A stretch of DNA of 64,000 nucleotides from Loxodes magnus (lineage: Eukaryota > Ciliophora > Karyorelictea > Loxodida > Loxodidae), in assembly GCA_946699065.1 (NCBI GenBank), contig CAMPDV010000509.1, positions 1 through 64,000 on the forward strand, written 5' to 3'. A program made the translations under genes and the position numbers. Under the pieces are notes generated by a model. The model searched no databases and was not told where the DNA came from. It saw nothing but the letters and a program-made list of their open reading frames with translations. Positions 1 to 11,599 of the stretch are shown one piece after another. Each line of letters opens with the position of its first letter. Position 1 is the stretch's first letter.

Positions 1-672
1 AGTTGAAATAAGTTAAGTTAATAGTAAAAATAAGAGTAATAATATGAATTAGGTTTAGAATTAACTAAGAGAATTAAAGATAATAGAAATATAGTATCTA
101 ATATATAAGTAATAACTAGTTATTTATTATAAACATTACCTAATTCTTATTATCCTTATATTAAAACTAGTCACTATCCTTATACACTATTATTAACCTT
201 ATCTTTTATACCATTATTATAGTTTATCTATATTTCATATTATCATAATTCATTTAATTAAGTTTATCATTAATTAGCACTATAGATGTATTTTGAGAGA
301 GATGGTTACTACTATAGTATAATATTTAAGAAAGCCAAAAGAGCAGTAGTTAGTCATCAATTTATTAGATTAATGATAATCTTCTAAAACAAGTAGAAGA
401 TAAAAAGTAAAGACCTTATTTAAATAAAATCTGATAAATAAACACCAACAGTAATATTATTTATATTTAAACTGATTTTTATAATAAAGAGCAATAGCAC
501 GATTGAGATATAACAATGCTAATTTAATATTTAAAATAGGAGAAAAGAATCCAAAATTAAATTAAAATTCAAAGACCTAAAAGAATCAATACAATAATTA
601 TCTTAATCACAGTGAAGTAAATGCATAAAAGTTAATAATACAAAATAATTAGTTTATTACAAAGACTTAATA
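1..672. repeat. Left arm of a 0.67-kb inverted repeat flanking unit 1
   Basis: This stretch is the reverse complement of 7581-8249; base 1 pairs with about 8249. The arm probably continues left of the window. Similarity ends near 672, where the sequence changes to a module tail shared with unit 3 (about 31190 onward). It carries, in the opposite orientation, the end of the antisense kelch region and part of the near-invariant core found in each unit. The two arms bracket the whole of kelch gene 1 with about 6.9 kb between them. Similar but shorter inverted heads occur at about 30340-30720 and 42650-42910. Confidence 0.85.
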
Positions 673-1830
673 ACTAAAAAGAAAATAACCTCTAAGTTAG
701 AAGTTAGTAAAATTAACGTCAAATTAATATTTATATTTCTGAAAATGGAATTAAGAAGCGTATGATCGCAATTCCAAAGTGGTTAGCAGGATAAAATTTA
801 TTTAAAAATTGAAAAATATTATAATAATCAAGAGCAAAAGTAAAGAAAGAATATAGTAGATTTTTATTATAATTAGCCTAATAAATCGCTTAGCTTTATT
901 ATTATTTATTAAATATCAGTTCCATAAAAATAAATTAAAGAGGAAATATTTAAATAAATTTTTTAGATAGAAGATCATTAGAGATATTTAAGAAGATATT
1001 GGGAGAAAATCAAGGTGAAAACTGTTTTATGTATTTCTTTACAGAACTTAATCAGAAGATAAAATAAAAATTTGCTTAACCTGTTTCTTTACTGCGTGTA
1101 TAAGAAAAGATAACTGAGCTTAAAAAAATTCACAGATAAATCTAAAAGCAAGTCTTTAAAATTACAAATAAAGCTTAAAGTAGAAAGAGTAAGCCATTAG
1201 AACGACTAACATGTTTAACATAAAAAACTCTAACTTGGTTTCTACTTCATAAATTAAGGCTAGACTATTCAATTTATCCAGGTTGGAATTTAACTAACTT
1301 AAAATAAGGAGAATGAGATTAAACAAAATTGTAGAAAGAGAAAAAGAGTCTTTAGATAAATGATAAAATATTTTCCAAAATTTAATCTAAGAAGACTTTT
1401 GCTTAATAGCCAAAAGGAAAAAGACAAGAACAATAAAACTGAAATCAAATTATTGAGTTATTGCAAAAAAAGAATTAAAATTCGATTTAGTAAAGGGAAA
1501 TAAAAAAAACTGAAAGTGAGAAAGATTTAATGAAATAAGAATATAAAAAATTAGCTACGAATATGAACTTTTTTAATTATCAGCAGTAAAAAGAGAATTA
1601 GGTTTAGAAGAGGTAATGGTTATAACTAGTAATGTATAAATTAACTATTTTGACTTAAGGTTAGAATTTTATAATCAAGTAGTATCGAAGATATAATTTA
1701 ACTTACATTAAAACAATTTTGATCTCAGATTGATAGAGAATTTAAAATTTTAGCTTAATTCTTAACTTGTGAAATCATCAAACTCTAATATCCTAATTAA
1801 ATTTTAAGCAAAAATTGTGCTTTAATGATA
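673..1830 (+). pseudogene. S-type tail of an unrecognised D-plus reading frame
   Basis: This A-rich segment is about 90 percent similar by eye to 31190-32280 upstream of kelch gene 3, and distantly similar to the tails of modules d1, d4 and d5 (for example 15890-16200). Under the Gln/Gln/Trp code one frame near 1310-1400 reads IVEREKESLDKW and is kept in the unit 3 copy, so coding ancestry is likely. Small length differences that are not multiples of three, such as one near 1025, put the rest of the two copies out of register. I read it as a decayed gene end and do not recognise the family. The beginning of the gene is missing here. Confidence 0.45.
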
Positions 1831-2362
1831 AGTTAATTTTTCTCTTTATAATCGCTCATTTCTTTCTCTATCTTCTCAAATCTATAAAGTTTATCTAAAA
1901 GAAAGTTTAGTATAAATCAATTAAAAAGCCTTATCTTATGAATAATTAGCTTAACACTTTTAAATTTCTTATCTAATGTTTATTCCTATTAGTTCTTCAT
2001 AAAATAATTATTTATACAATGAATAAGACAATTAGTATTAAAATAAAGATATTTAAAAAGCAACTTCATTGAATAGAGTATTAAAACTTTCTTTGATAAA
2101 ATCCTTTAAATTTCTCATATCTATCATTTTTTCTTCTTCTCTTTCTGATCTATATACTATATATAGCTATAATTACAATCATCGTTCATGTTTAATAAAA
2201 ATATATAAGCATCTTATCTTTATTTATTCACATTTAAATAGAATGGAGTGTCTTACTAACCTGATATTGATACATCATTCTACTTTTATTTTGGTAATAT
2301 CTAAATATAATTAAAATGAAATTTAATTTCGTTTAAATAGCTCATAAATTGAAATTTATTAA
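1831..2362 (+). promoter_or_regulatory. Upstream region of kelch gene 1 (S type)
   Basis: This T-rich tract between the S tail and the start codon is shared with 32290-32792 before gene 3, while genes 2, 4 and 5 have a different one. The last 30 bases before the ATG are A/T only and are similar in all five copies. It is a candidate promoter and 5-prime leader. No defined promoter motif can be named. Confidence 0.35.
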
Positions 2363-4639
2363 ATGTAGGGAACTACATGTTCGTTATGTGATGATGAGTT
2401 TAATGAGACTAATAAGAAACCTAAAGAAATGGAGTGTAAATGTATAGCTTGTGAAAAATGTCTTAGTAAAATGTATAAACGAAATAATATAATATTCTGT
2501 ATTCACCATAACTTCAAATCAACTAAATTAGTATAGGAACTTAAGATAATAGAAACTAAAGTTTATAATTAGTGTAAAGAGCATTAACTTGAATTAAAAT
2601 TTATATGTTCTAAAGATAATCAACTTATATGTAGTACTTGCTTATTATCAACTCACAATCATGAAGTTTCACTTATATAGGAAAAAATTAAAGGTTTACA
2701 GAAGGAAGTGAAAACAAAGCTTAAATTATAACAAGAAACTATTAAGTTATAAATTAAGAGATAAACCTTTAATAAAGATCAATAATATATAAACAAAGCA
2801 AAATTTGTTACTAGAAATATGATTTTAGAAGCAAATGAGTAATTATTTTCCTAAATTTTGTTTATTAGTTAAAATTATTTTAATAAATATTTTAGCTTAT
2901 CAGATGAATAAGAATAAAAGGTATAATCCAACTTGCAGGAAGTTAGTAGCTTGCAACAAAAAATAAATGAAATTGTCTAACTTGAAGAAAAAACTATAGA
3001 TCAATGTGAGTTAAAGAAACAGAAGATAGATAATTTATATGAAAAATTACTTAATCAGGAACAAAAATAGCAGAAATATAACATTTAAGATTATGAGAGC
3101 TAGAATATTTAAAATATTATTTTGTAAGAGTTATATGAAAGTGAGCTGTTCTAAGAATAAAGATAAAAAAGAGATATTTAAAAATATAAGTTAGAAGAAA
3201 AAATATCAAATCTAAATTAAAAACTAACTGATTATGCTTAGTAGTTATAAAATATAAGCGAAGAACAAAAAAATAATAAAGATAAGATAGTTTAACTAGA
3301 GAAAGACAATTAAAAATAAACCATATAGATTTAAGAACAACTTGAATAGATAAAAAATGTGTATGAGGCAAATTAAATCCTGAGAACTTAAATAGAAGAA
3401 TTGAAATAATAAAATACTAAGCTTAATCAAACAATTTAAACATAAATTTAATAAATATAAGAACTGGAATAAATTAAATAGACCTTGGATTAAAAGAGCA
3501 AGGAATAGGAAGATCAAATAAGAAATTTATAAGTTAATAATTAAACTCTCAATAAAAATGTAGAGTCATTAACTTAATAGAAAACAATTTAAGAGTGAGA
3601 AATAGAAGAAAAGTAGTAATAAATTCAAAATTTAACAGAAAAAATGCAATTACTTAGTCAATAAAATGAAGAGAAAGAATAAACAAAAATATAATTATCC
3701 CAATAAAAAGATTTAATAAAATGAATTATTATAAATTAAGAGTTAAAAATAGATAAAAATTTTGAAATAATAACAATTAGAAATAATAATAAATCTTCCT
3801 TACAGTTAACTAATTACTTAAGAATAAAATAAGAATCTAATATTCTTTAATCAGTTAATATATAAGTATAACCTTAAATATAAACCTAATTAGAAGTATA
3901 TAATTTGTAACAATTATCTGATAATAATACTTCTTGCTATTAAACTAGTAATAATTAGATAATTTTAGTAGGAGGATTTGATTAAAATAGATATTAAAAG
4001 AATGTTTTAAAAATAGAAAATAATTAAATAGTAAATCAATCTAATTTAATATTTCCCAGAAAAAGAACTTCATTATCATACGATAATTTAAATATCATTT
4101 ATATTATTGGAGGATAAGATGTTTAATATAATTATATGAATGAATGTGAGATATATGATATAAAAAATAATAAAGCTAGTTAAATAGCACAACATATTTA
4201 TAAAGGAGAAGGACATGGAACTTGCTATGCATATGATATGATATTTACATTTGGAGGATATTATAATATAAATAACTAAAATAAATAAAAAGATTTTATA
4301 TGCTTTTATGATATAATAATTAATAAATGATAATAATCAACAACAATAAAATTGCCGAAAGAAGCGCGTTGAATATCAGCAATTTATATATAAGAAAAAG
4401 AATAAGTATTTATGTATGATAATTGAAATTACTTATAACAAACATTGTCATTTGATTGAAAAAATATAACAGATAATGGATAAGCATTTCCTAAATAAGA
4501 TTGATCGTTTTGATATAATGGAATTTATGATAAAAATAAAATATGAATGTACTCATCAGATTCTAATTAGCAAGATATATTATATTATTATGATATAAAT
4601 GTAGCAAGCAATAGAAAATGGGAAAAGTGTTAGTTATGA
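2363..4639 (+). CDS. TRIM-like RING/B-box/coiled-coil/kelch protein, copy 1
   Basis: With TAA/TAG as Gln and TGA as Trp this is one open frame of 758 codons. Residues 6-49 hold a RING-like ligand series (C6-x2-C9, C25-x-C27-x2-C30-x2-C33, C46-x2-H49). Residues 71-100 are a type 2 B-box (C71-x2-H74, C82-x2-D85, C90-x2-C93, H98-x-H100). About 105-490 is a Gln/Glu/Lys-rich coiled coil. About 525-758 is a kelch domain with Gly-Gly pairs at 537, 583 and 631. TGA stands at kelch Trp positions 656, 688, 699, 714, 717 and 728, while W753 is TGG. I end the gene at the TGA at 4637, six codons after that TGG. The next in-frame TGA is at 4670 and is absent in copy 3. The start is the ATG before TAG, conserved in all copies. 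The likely role, from known TRIM proteins, is an oligomeric adaptor or ubiquitin ligase; the exact function is unknown. Confidence 0.85.
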
Positions 4640-5690
4640 AACAGTAATATAAACATATTTAATCTTATTTGATTAATTTTATTAAATTACCTAATAATTT
4701 ATACTTAATTTAATAACTTTTAATTAATTAAAATATTGTATAAATCTTATTACTTTCTAATTATAATAGAAATAATAAAAAATAGCTTAATTTATTCTAA
4801 TTATCATAAAAACAGAAAAAAGTAAATTTTATTAATTAAAACTTATCAAAATGAAGCTTGACATTTTACTTAATAAAGAAGAAATTACTAAATAAAAGTA
4901 AAATATAAAAAAAAGAATATCCAATCCTTTAAAGACAAATAGAAATGTCTTAGATGTATTAGAACTATGGAAGGTTGAAGAAAATAATATTATTAGAGAA
5001 TTCAAACTATTTATACAACTTAAAAGAGAAAATTTGTTTTCTAGAATAAGATAATCAAAAAACCTTATAGATCATTTAAAAAATTGAAATAAAAATATTA
5101 ATAAAGAAAGAGATCTTCAAACTTAATGATATATTTAAAGAAATTGAAAGGATAAAACTTAATATCGATAAATAAAGTAGAAAATCATTAAAAATAGGGA
5201 TTTATATAGTAGAAGCAGAATAGAAAATTATAATTAAGCGAAAATTGAAGGAGTAGACAAATTACAATAAAATTAATCTATAAAAATGCTTTGATTAAAA
5301 GAAAAACAACTAAATTTAAGAAAACTAAAAACTCATTGAAAGAAAGACTATATCAGAAAACTAATTATCATTTAGATAATATTAATAAGATATTCTGGAA
5401 ATGGAAGATGGAAAAAGATTGAGAATTATGAAGAACTGTAGTAAAATTAATTAAAGAAATGGATACTGGCATAAAAGATGTTTTATCTCATTATATATCC
5501 TACTGAATGCTGAAAAGGAAATTCAGTAAATATTTCTTGGCTTTTATATATTATTAATTCTATTAAATGAATACTTTTATTTATAAAATAGAATAAGATG
5601 ATTAGCATACTCTAAAATATCAATAAAGCGAGAAAGTTCAAGAATAGAGATATTATAGAAATCACTTAAGTGAAAAATATCTGTTTTATA
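4640..5690 (+). other. Conserved 3-prime flank and A-rich segment X1
   Basis: After the kelch stop there is about 200 bp of A/T-rich trailer, then a segment starting at ATG 4852 that recurs behind genes 2, 3 and 4. Its start reads roughly MKLDILLNKEEI and faintly resembles the start of the retroposon ORF at 21510. The most conserved part, about 5190-5280, reads AKIEGVDKLQ in one frame. Copies differ by single-base length changes early in the segment, so a shared protein is not supported. It may be a decayed gene, an old retroposon copy or a long trailer. Confidence 0.4.
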
Positions 5691-7140
5691 ATACTTAAAT
5701 CAATTATATTTTCTGCTTTTAACTTTAATATTTAATATTAAAAATTATAACCATTTCTGCAAGTTTATTTATTAATTTATTTTTAATTAATTTAAATTAA
5801 TATTCTTCTTGTGTAAAATTAGTTTTCTATTATATCTATTTTTTTATTTTTAATATGGAGATTCAGGAATCTGATATTATTATTTTTTTTATTATTACTT
5901 TAATGAGACAGATTATGGTATTTTTCTTTATTTTTTGGAGTGACATGAAATCCTGATATTTTTTCTAATATCCAATCTATCATTATCACATTCCATCTTT
6001 GATATCACTCTTTCTATATTATTTTGTTTTTGCTTAGATATTTATGTAATTTGTCTGCAATGTCTTATTTTGATGCTTATTATTTACTATTCCTCTATTT
6101 TAAATCTTCATTATATCACTTTTTTAATAATATGCCAATCAATCTTTTATAAGCGTAATTTTAGTAAGTTCACTTTATTTACACTATTAATTTTTTTAGT
6201 GTCTATTTATAACTTAAGATATTACTACTCTTACAAAATATTATTTACTATGCTATTGTCTACATTTTTTCAATGATAATTATTTTTCTTATTCATTAAT
6301 TATATTTCAGAACTTAGACTACCTAAATCAGGTAATTTTTTTAAAGTTACTTTTTAAACTAAATTATTTACTCACTTGTTTATTTTAAGTATTACAATAT
6401 TTTTAATAGACCTATTTTCTTGAATCTTAAGCAAGGGATATGACTTTTAATATTTCTTATTTACGAATTAAAACTTATATTTAATTTTACTAATCTTCTC
6501 TTTCTTATATAATTTTTTATAACTTTATTTTTAAAGTTTTTAATTTTGGTCTATAGTTACTTTTTTTAAGCTTTATTCTTTAACTACTACATAAAATCTT
6601 TCCTTTCCTACTTTATTGATATTCTTTCAATTAATACCTTTTTAAATATTTTTTATTCTATCTTCTATTTTAGTATTTTAACTGATAAGTAAGATTCTTA
6701 AAAATTTAGTATTTATTAATATTTTTTTACTTATAATTATAAATTATAAATACTTTTTAATTAACCAACTTGCTTATGATATTGAATCTACTATTATATT
6801 TTATTTTTATATTTTATTTTGCTATTTAATTAATAAATTTATTTAGCAAATACTTACAACTAATAATCCTTATTCCTCTAATTAATTTTAAACATATCTC
6901 TTTTATTAAATTATTTATATATTTTTAATAAATTTTACTACTTATTTATTAAGATCTTTTCAGTTTTAACTTAGTTACTATTTAATTTTATTTAGTTATT
7001 ATTTTAACTATTTTTTATAATAATAGCATACTAATGATGCTTCACTATATTACTTATTTATTATTTAATATTTTTGACAAATTTACTTTATAATTTCTTT
7101 ACTTTAATGTATCTCTCTTTCTTGTCCTCTCATTTTTAAT
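5691..7140. other. T-rich stretch with no supported gene
   Basis: The plus strand turns sharply pyrimidine-rich here. The region is alignable between units (22394-23900 and 25732-26490, 36101-37920, 50961-52690) but with many small length differences. The minus strand would read as Lys/Asn/Ile/Gln-rich, continuing the antisense kelch remnant at 7150-7600. I see no conserved frame or motif and treat it as non-coding or fully decayed. Confidence 0.5.
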
Positions 7141-7149
7141 CATTTCTTC

Positions 7150-7600
7150 TCCATCCTACCTTATTATCCCTTTTAATCATAGTTATATATCACATTATTT
7201 TTGCTTTATAATAACTATCCCACATCAATATTATGCTATTTTAATAGATACTGCTATTTCGAAAGGAAGCTTTAGAGTTATGTGGATATTAATGATATTC
7301 TTTGCAATTTTCTTTTAATTATGTAGGCATATTTAATTTAGATTATTTGTATTGTCCCATATGTACATTTTTTCATCCTCATCTACCAGCATACTTTCTA
7401 ACTGACATGCAAGTATAAGTAATAGAATTTAAAATACATGTTATTCATTTAAAGAGATATCGTATGAAGATATTAAGATATTTAACTTATTAACTAGTAA
7501 TCATTAATTTTATTTTGTTGTTAAGTATCTTCATCTATTACAAAGAGACTATCTCATTAAGTATATATCGCATTATATACTAAAAGTTTTTGTAATAAAC
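7150..7600 (-). pseudogene. Antisense kelch-domain gene remnant, unit 1
   Basis: Read on the minus strand with the same code, this aligns with the C-terminal kelch blades of the sense kelch genes. One blade reads YNAIYTQWDSLFVIDED, and another, in a different frame, has the pattern PHNSKASFRNSSIY followed by NSIILMW. The unit 2 counterpart is clearer (SFWYNSIYLNNIILMW). The blades lie in different frames, no Gly-Gly pair survives and no zinc region is seen, so this is a decayed gene facing the sense gene tail to tail. It is repeated in units 2, 3 and 4. Confidence 0.6.
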
Positions 7601-8249
7601 TAATTATTTTGTATTATTAACTTTTATGTTATATACTTACCTTTGATTAAATAATTATTGTATTGATTCTTTTAGGTCTTTGAATTTTAATTTAATTTTG
7701 GATTCTTTTCTCCTATTTTAAATATTAAATTAGCATTGTTATATCTCAATGTGCTATTGCTCTTTATTATAAAAATCAGTTTAAATATAAATAATATTAC
7801 TGTTGGTGTTTATTTATCAGATTTTATTTAAATAAGGTCTTTACTTTTTATCTTCTACTTGTATTAGAAGATTATCATTAATCTAATAAATTGATGCTAA
7901 CTACTGCTCTTTTGGCTTTCTTAAATATTATACTATAGTAGTAACCATCTCTCTCAAAATACATCTATAGTGCTAATTAATGATAAACTTAATTAAATGA
8001 ATTATGATAATATGAAATATAGATAAACTATAATAATGGTATAAAAGATAAGGTTAATAATAGTGTATAAGGATAGTGACTAGTTTTAATATAAGGATAA
8101 TAAGAATTAGGTAATGTTTATAATAAATAACTAGTTATTACTTATATATTAGATACTATATTTCTATTATCTTTAATTCTCTTAGTTAATTCTAAACCTA
8201 ATTCATATTATTACTCTTATTTTTACTATTAACTTAACTTATTTCAACT
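7581..8249. repeat. Right arm of the inverted repeat flanking unit 1
   Basis: This is the reverse complement of 1-672. Unlike the left arm it continues rightward into module a1, so it is the resident copy and the left arm is the displaced one. Confidence 0.85.
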
Positions 8250-8760
8250 TTAACTCTCATATTGTTCTTGTACTCATATTTTCATCTTTCTATCTGCTTT
8301 TTATCAACCAGTCATATCCTTTGCTTCAGTCATAAATCTTAAACTTTCCTTTAATGCTTATTTTATTACTTTTATAAGTGCTATTTTAAGTCTTAAGTAA
8401 TCTATCTATCTATTATCAGATCCTTGTTATATGTAATCCTATATACCTTAGTCTATCTTACTACCTTTAATATCTTAGAAGTAACATTAACTAACATATA
8501 ACTTTAAGTATTCTTATTCAAACTTCTATATAGTAATACCATTAAAAGATTAAATACCTTAGAAGATAGAACAGTGAAGGAGCTAAGCTAGGATTAAGAA
8601 AGTCTTAAGCTTTTAGAAGTAGCAAGTTATAACTTAGTGGCTCGATTAGATTGTAGATAGATGGGAGTAGATACTAATAGCATATAAGAAACTGAGTTAG
8701 ATGGCGATAAAACTTAGTTGAGACTATCTGGAATAAAATGCTTCTTAGTACAAGAATTAG
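7915..8760. repeat. Near-invariant core, copy 1
   Basis: This core is almost identical to 27275-28120, 38695-39530 and 53785-54620; I see only scattered substitutions and 3-5 base length changes over about 0.8 kb. Sequence on either side is visibly more diverged between units. It spans the divergent junction between D-minus and D-plus of module a. Part of it also forms the inverted arm at the window start. Confidence 0.8.
8150..8545 (-). pseudogene. D-minus frame of module a1 (unrecognised protein)
   Basis: On the minus strand one frame reads RFMTEAKDMTGWQKAD and later QQYELGLELTKRIKDN. The same frame is recognisable in diverged modules: RFITIADYMT (d4), KFMTQTDKK (b1) and QQYQLALELAKRIKD (d4). 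Conservation of one frame across copies whose DNA has drifted argues for a real ancestral protein. It is helix-rich and charged, and I do not recognise the family. It starts close to the D-plus start at about 8546, so the two would share a divergent promoter. In module a the frame runs leftward into the antisense kelch region. No complete gene is evident. Confidence 0.5.
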
Positions 8761-10660
8761 TTAGCTGAGCTAATTATGTCAACGTATTCAATAATTTTAG
8801 TTACAAGCTTGCAAGGTTTATATTAGTAACGCTTGGTAATTGATAAAATAATTAAGCAGTTAAATTTGGAGAGCTATGAAAAGTGAAGATAAAGCTATTA
8901 GAATGACTCAGGATCTATCGAGAGATGAAATTAAAAGAGAGTAAACTAGGATTTAAAGAGTAAAAGTAAGTAAAGTTGAGAAGCTGAGAGTGGAAAATGA
9001 GATATCAGGATTTATCGATTACAAACTATATCAGTAAGCTGAATCTTAAAATTGGAGACTCTACAACAGATTTTTACTAACTTATACAGCTATTTCTTAC
9101 CTGTTCTAAAAATATATTGCATTCTCTAATTTACTGAGGCTTTCCAATGAAGAAGATTAATATCAAATGGGGGTAAAACCATACCAAATAATTAATATCG
9201 ACATTAATAAAGCAAAATCAGAAAATTAGCTCAAGCGTATAGCTGAAGAGGAATTATAGAAAAGCTCTAAATTATCAAGAAGTAGTCTTTTAAGCTAATT
9301 GTTCTAGTAACTCCATAACCTTTAGGTTTAAACTTTATTTAATACTAAGAAATTTAAAAGAAGCATCATTATCAAAGTACTTTAAATTTAAAGTTGCTCT
9401 TTCATATAAATATCAATAATTACTTTTAATTTATTGAATATAAGTCTACAGTAGTTTAAAAGTCTCTCAATCAAATCGTTATTAAATCCTTTAAAAAAGA
9501 GAATTAGATAGAACAATAAGCTTTTTAATTAAAAAATAACTACAGAAGACCGATCCAAATACTAGTCTTAAAGAGAGATAGATACATAAGAGTTATTCTA
9601 GCACTTTAAAATCAGTTAGCTTAAAAAGAAAATATTTTCGTTTGCTACAATTAATATGCGTATAATGTAGAATGTGGCTAAATGGAAAGCTTAACTCACA
9701 AATTTATCTTTAGAAGAGAATGAAGAAAGACAAAGTTTCAAGTTTTCCTCACCTCCGACAAAAATTCCACTATTAAATTTGAAATAAAAAGCTTGAATCT
9801 ATAGATGATTCAGAGTTAAAAGTACAAAAATAGGAGATACACTAAGTAAAAAGATGGGCCAGGAAACTTCAAGATCTTAAAATGATTTAGAAAGGATTAG
9901 TATCTCATTCATTAGCATAAAGTTGAGAAATCAAAGAATAGCAGATAAGACAAAGATTTTAGTCTATTAATAAAGGTAAAGAAATGAAGGCAATTACAAG
10001 TATTATCAAGGATACAATTTTACTCGACAAGCAGAACCTTCAATAAACTATTTTTCTCATATACAAAGGAACTTAAATAGCTCTAGTAGTAATAAATACT
10101 ATAAAATAGTAAGGAATTAACTAGCTAGCATATCAAGTTATAGTAATCATAACTTAATATTAGTCAATGCTAAAACGAAATTAAGCGTTGATAATAAGAC
10201 AGTTTCGATATTAAAGATTAATAAAAAAATATACAGTATTAAGAAAATACAACTGGCCTAATTATTTCCACTGATAAAGATAGAACTTGAAAACAGATGT
10301 AGGATTAAAATAGAAAATAGATCAACTGAAGGATAAGTTTAGAATGAAATCTTGACTATATGAAAATATAACTTCTGAAATTTCTACTATGTGACAAAGA
10401 CTTTCGAGAGAGTGTTAAATCGTGACTGCAGACATTTTAAAAAAAGGAAAAAAAGAAGGTAAAAGTTAGAGGTAGAATTAAGTAGTATTGGCTATATAAA
10501 TGAGTTTAAGAAAAAGGAGAAAAAAATTAGATAGAAAGATTCTTTAAGTAGAAAGACTTAAAAAACAAGATTCTAAGTTAGAAATTAATGAAACTAGCAA
10601 TAGACGATCAATAATATTTCTGAAAGTTAAATGAAGATGCATATGATTGTGCTTCACATA
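8546..10660 (+). pseudogene. D-plus frame of module a1 (unrecognised protein)
   Basis: The sequence turns purine-rich at 8546. One frame reads VKELSQDQESLKLLEVASYN, then ETELDGDKTQL, LVQELVSQANYVNV and FSYKLARF. Module d1 has the related KLAEVASYN, EAQLDCYLTQL and LVQDSASWAYHINV, and module e3 has NLVEVLDKFSFYLAR. Further on, a block near 9570-9640 reads DRYIRVILALQNQLAQ, matching DRYVRIILSLQKQLAQ in d1. The blocks sit in different frames in places, so the copy seems decayed. No known domain is recognised. Confidence 0.5.
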
Positions 10661-11039
10661 TCAATATCTTTCGAATTAATCATCCTTTCTCTTAGTTTTA
10701 TATCCAAATCTTTAAGAATCACTATTTCTATACTTGGACTTATTATTAGCCTTGTGTTTTTCTACCTTTTGAGTTAGGAACTAGCTAGAAGTGATTTTCT
10801 ATCTTTATTTCTAAAATTTAGATTTAAGTTAAAACTAGATAGTATCATGATGCTCTAGCTTCTAGACAGTTATGCTTAAAGATTATGCTAAATATGCTTA
10901 AAATATATATAGTGATTTATAGTTTTTAAGGATATAAGACTATTAACTAATATCTAGCAATATTACTATTTTCATATTTCTCCTCCAAATAAAAGGATAA
11001 ATTTACTACTTTTAATAACAGTTAAAGGAGATAATTTCT
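10661..11039. other. T-rich stretch between modules a1 and b1
   Basis: It is shared with 56480-56880 in unit 4. It is pyrimidine-rich on the plus strand, with no conserved frame that I can support. Confidence 0.4.
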
Positions 11040-11560
11040 AACCTAACTTATTGCTTATATATTAGATACTCTTTTCTATTTTCTATCATTATCTCTCTTA
11101 GTTCATTCTAAAGCTAATTAATATTATTAGTCTACTTTTTTAAATAATTAAGTTGTTTTAAATTGAAACTTTAGCTGTAATATTGTTACTTTAGTCATAT
11201 GATACATTTTTGCTCTAATCTGTTTTTTATCTGTTTGAGTCATAAATTTTATATTTTTCCTTTAATGTCTATTATATTACTTTTATAGGTACTATCTTTC
11301 ATCTTAGTTGACTATCTCAATCAGTCATCTTATGCTAGTATATACTAGTCATAGGTAATGCTATCAATTATACTCGATTGTGCTTTTTGCTTATCTTTCC
11401 TTACTACAAATTAAATCTATTCAATAGTAGAAGACTTAAAATTACTAACTGAGAAGCAGCTGAAAGTATATTTAGCAGTACAGATCATACCAAAGCTAGA
11501 TGTATTTCCAGATATCTAGATCTCTCATTGTAATATAGCTTAAGATAACTGAAACCCTAA
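11040..11560. pseudogene. Module b1, mostly its D-minus half
   Basis: The minus strand keeps one frame for about 60 codons: KFMTQTDKK, then LKFQFKTTQLF and DQQYQLALEWTKR. These align without shifts to the D-minus frame of module d4. A short purine-rich part follows at 11415-11560, and the D-plus half is essentially missing. It is almost identical to 56890-57400 in unit 4. Confidence 0.5.
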
Positions 11561-11599
11561 CTTTAGTATAAAAATTATATCATAGAGATTAATTTGGCT

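Noticed and set aside
2069-2314. Open frame of 81 codons under the standard code before kelch gene 1, with a relative at 32496-32690.
   Set aside because: It lies in the T-rich upstream region, its residues are those expected of T-rich DNA (Leu, Ile, Phe, Ser, Tyr), and the frame is not kept over its full length in the other copy. I treat it as promoter or leader DNA.
5691-7140. A multi-kilobase open frame can be read through the T-rich stretch under the all-sense code.
   Set aside because: Every frame is open under that code. There is no conserved frame between units, and the composition is what random T-rich DNA gives.
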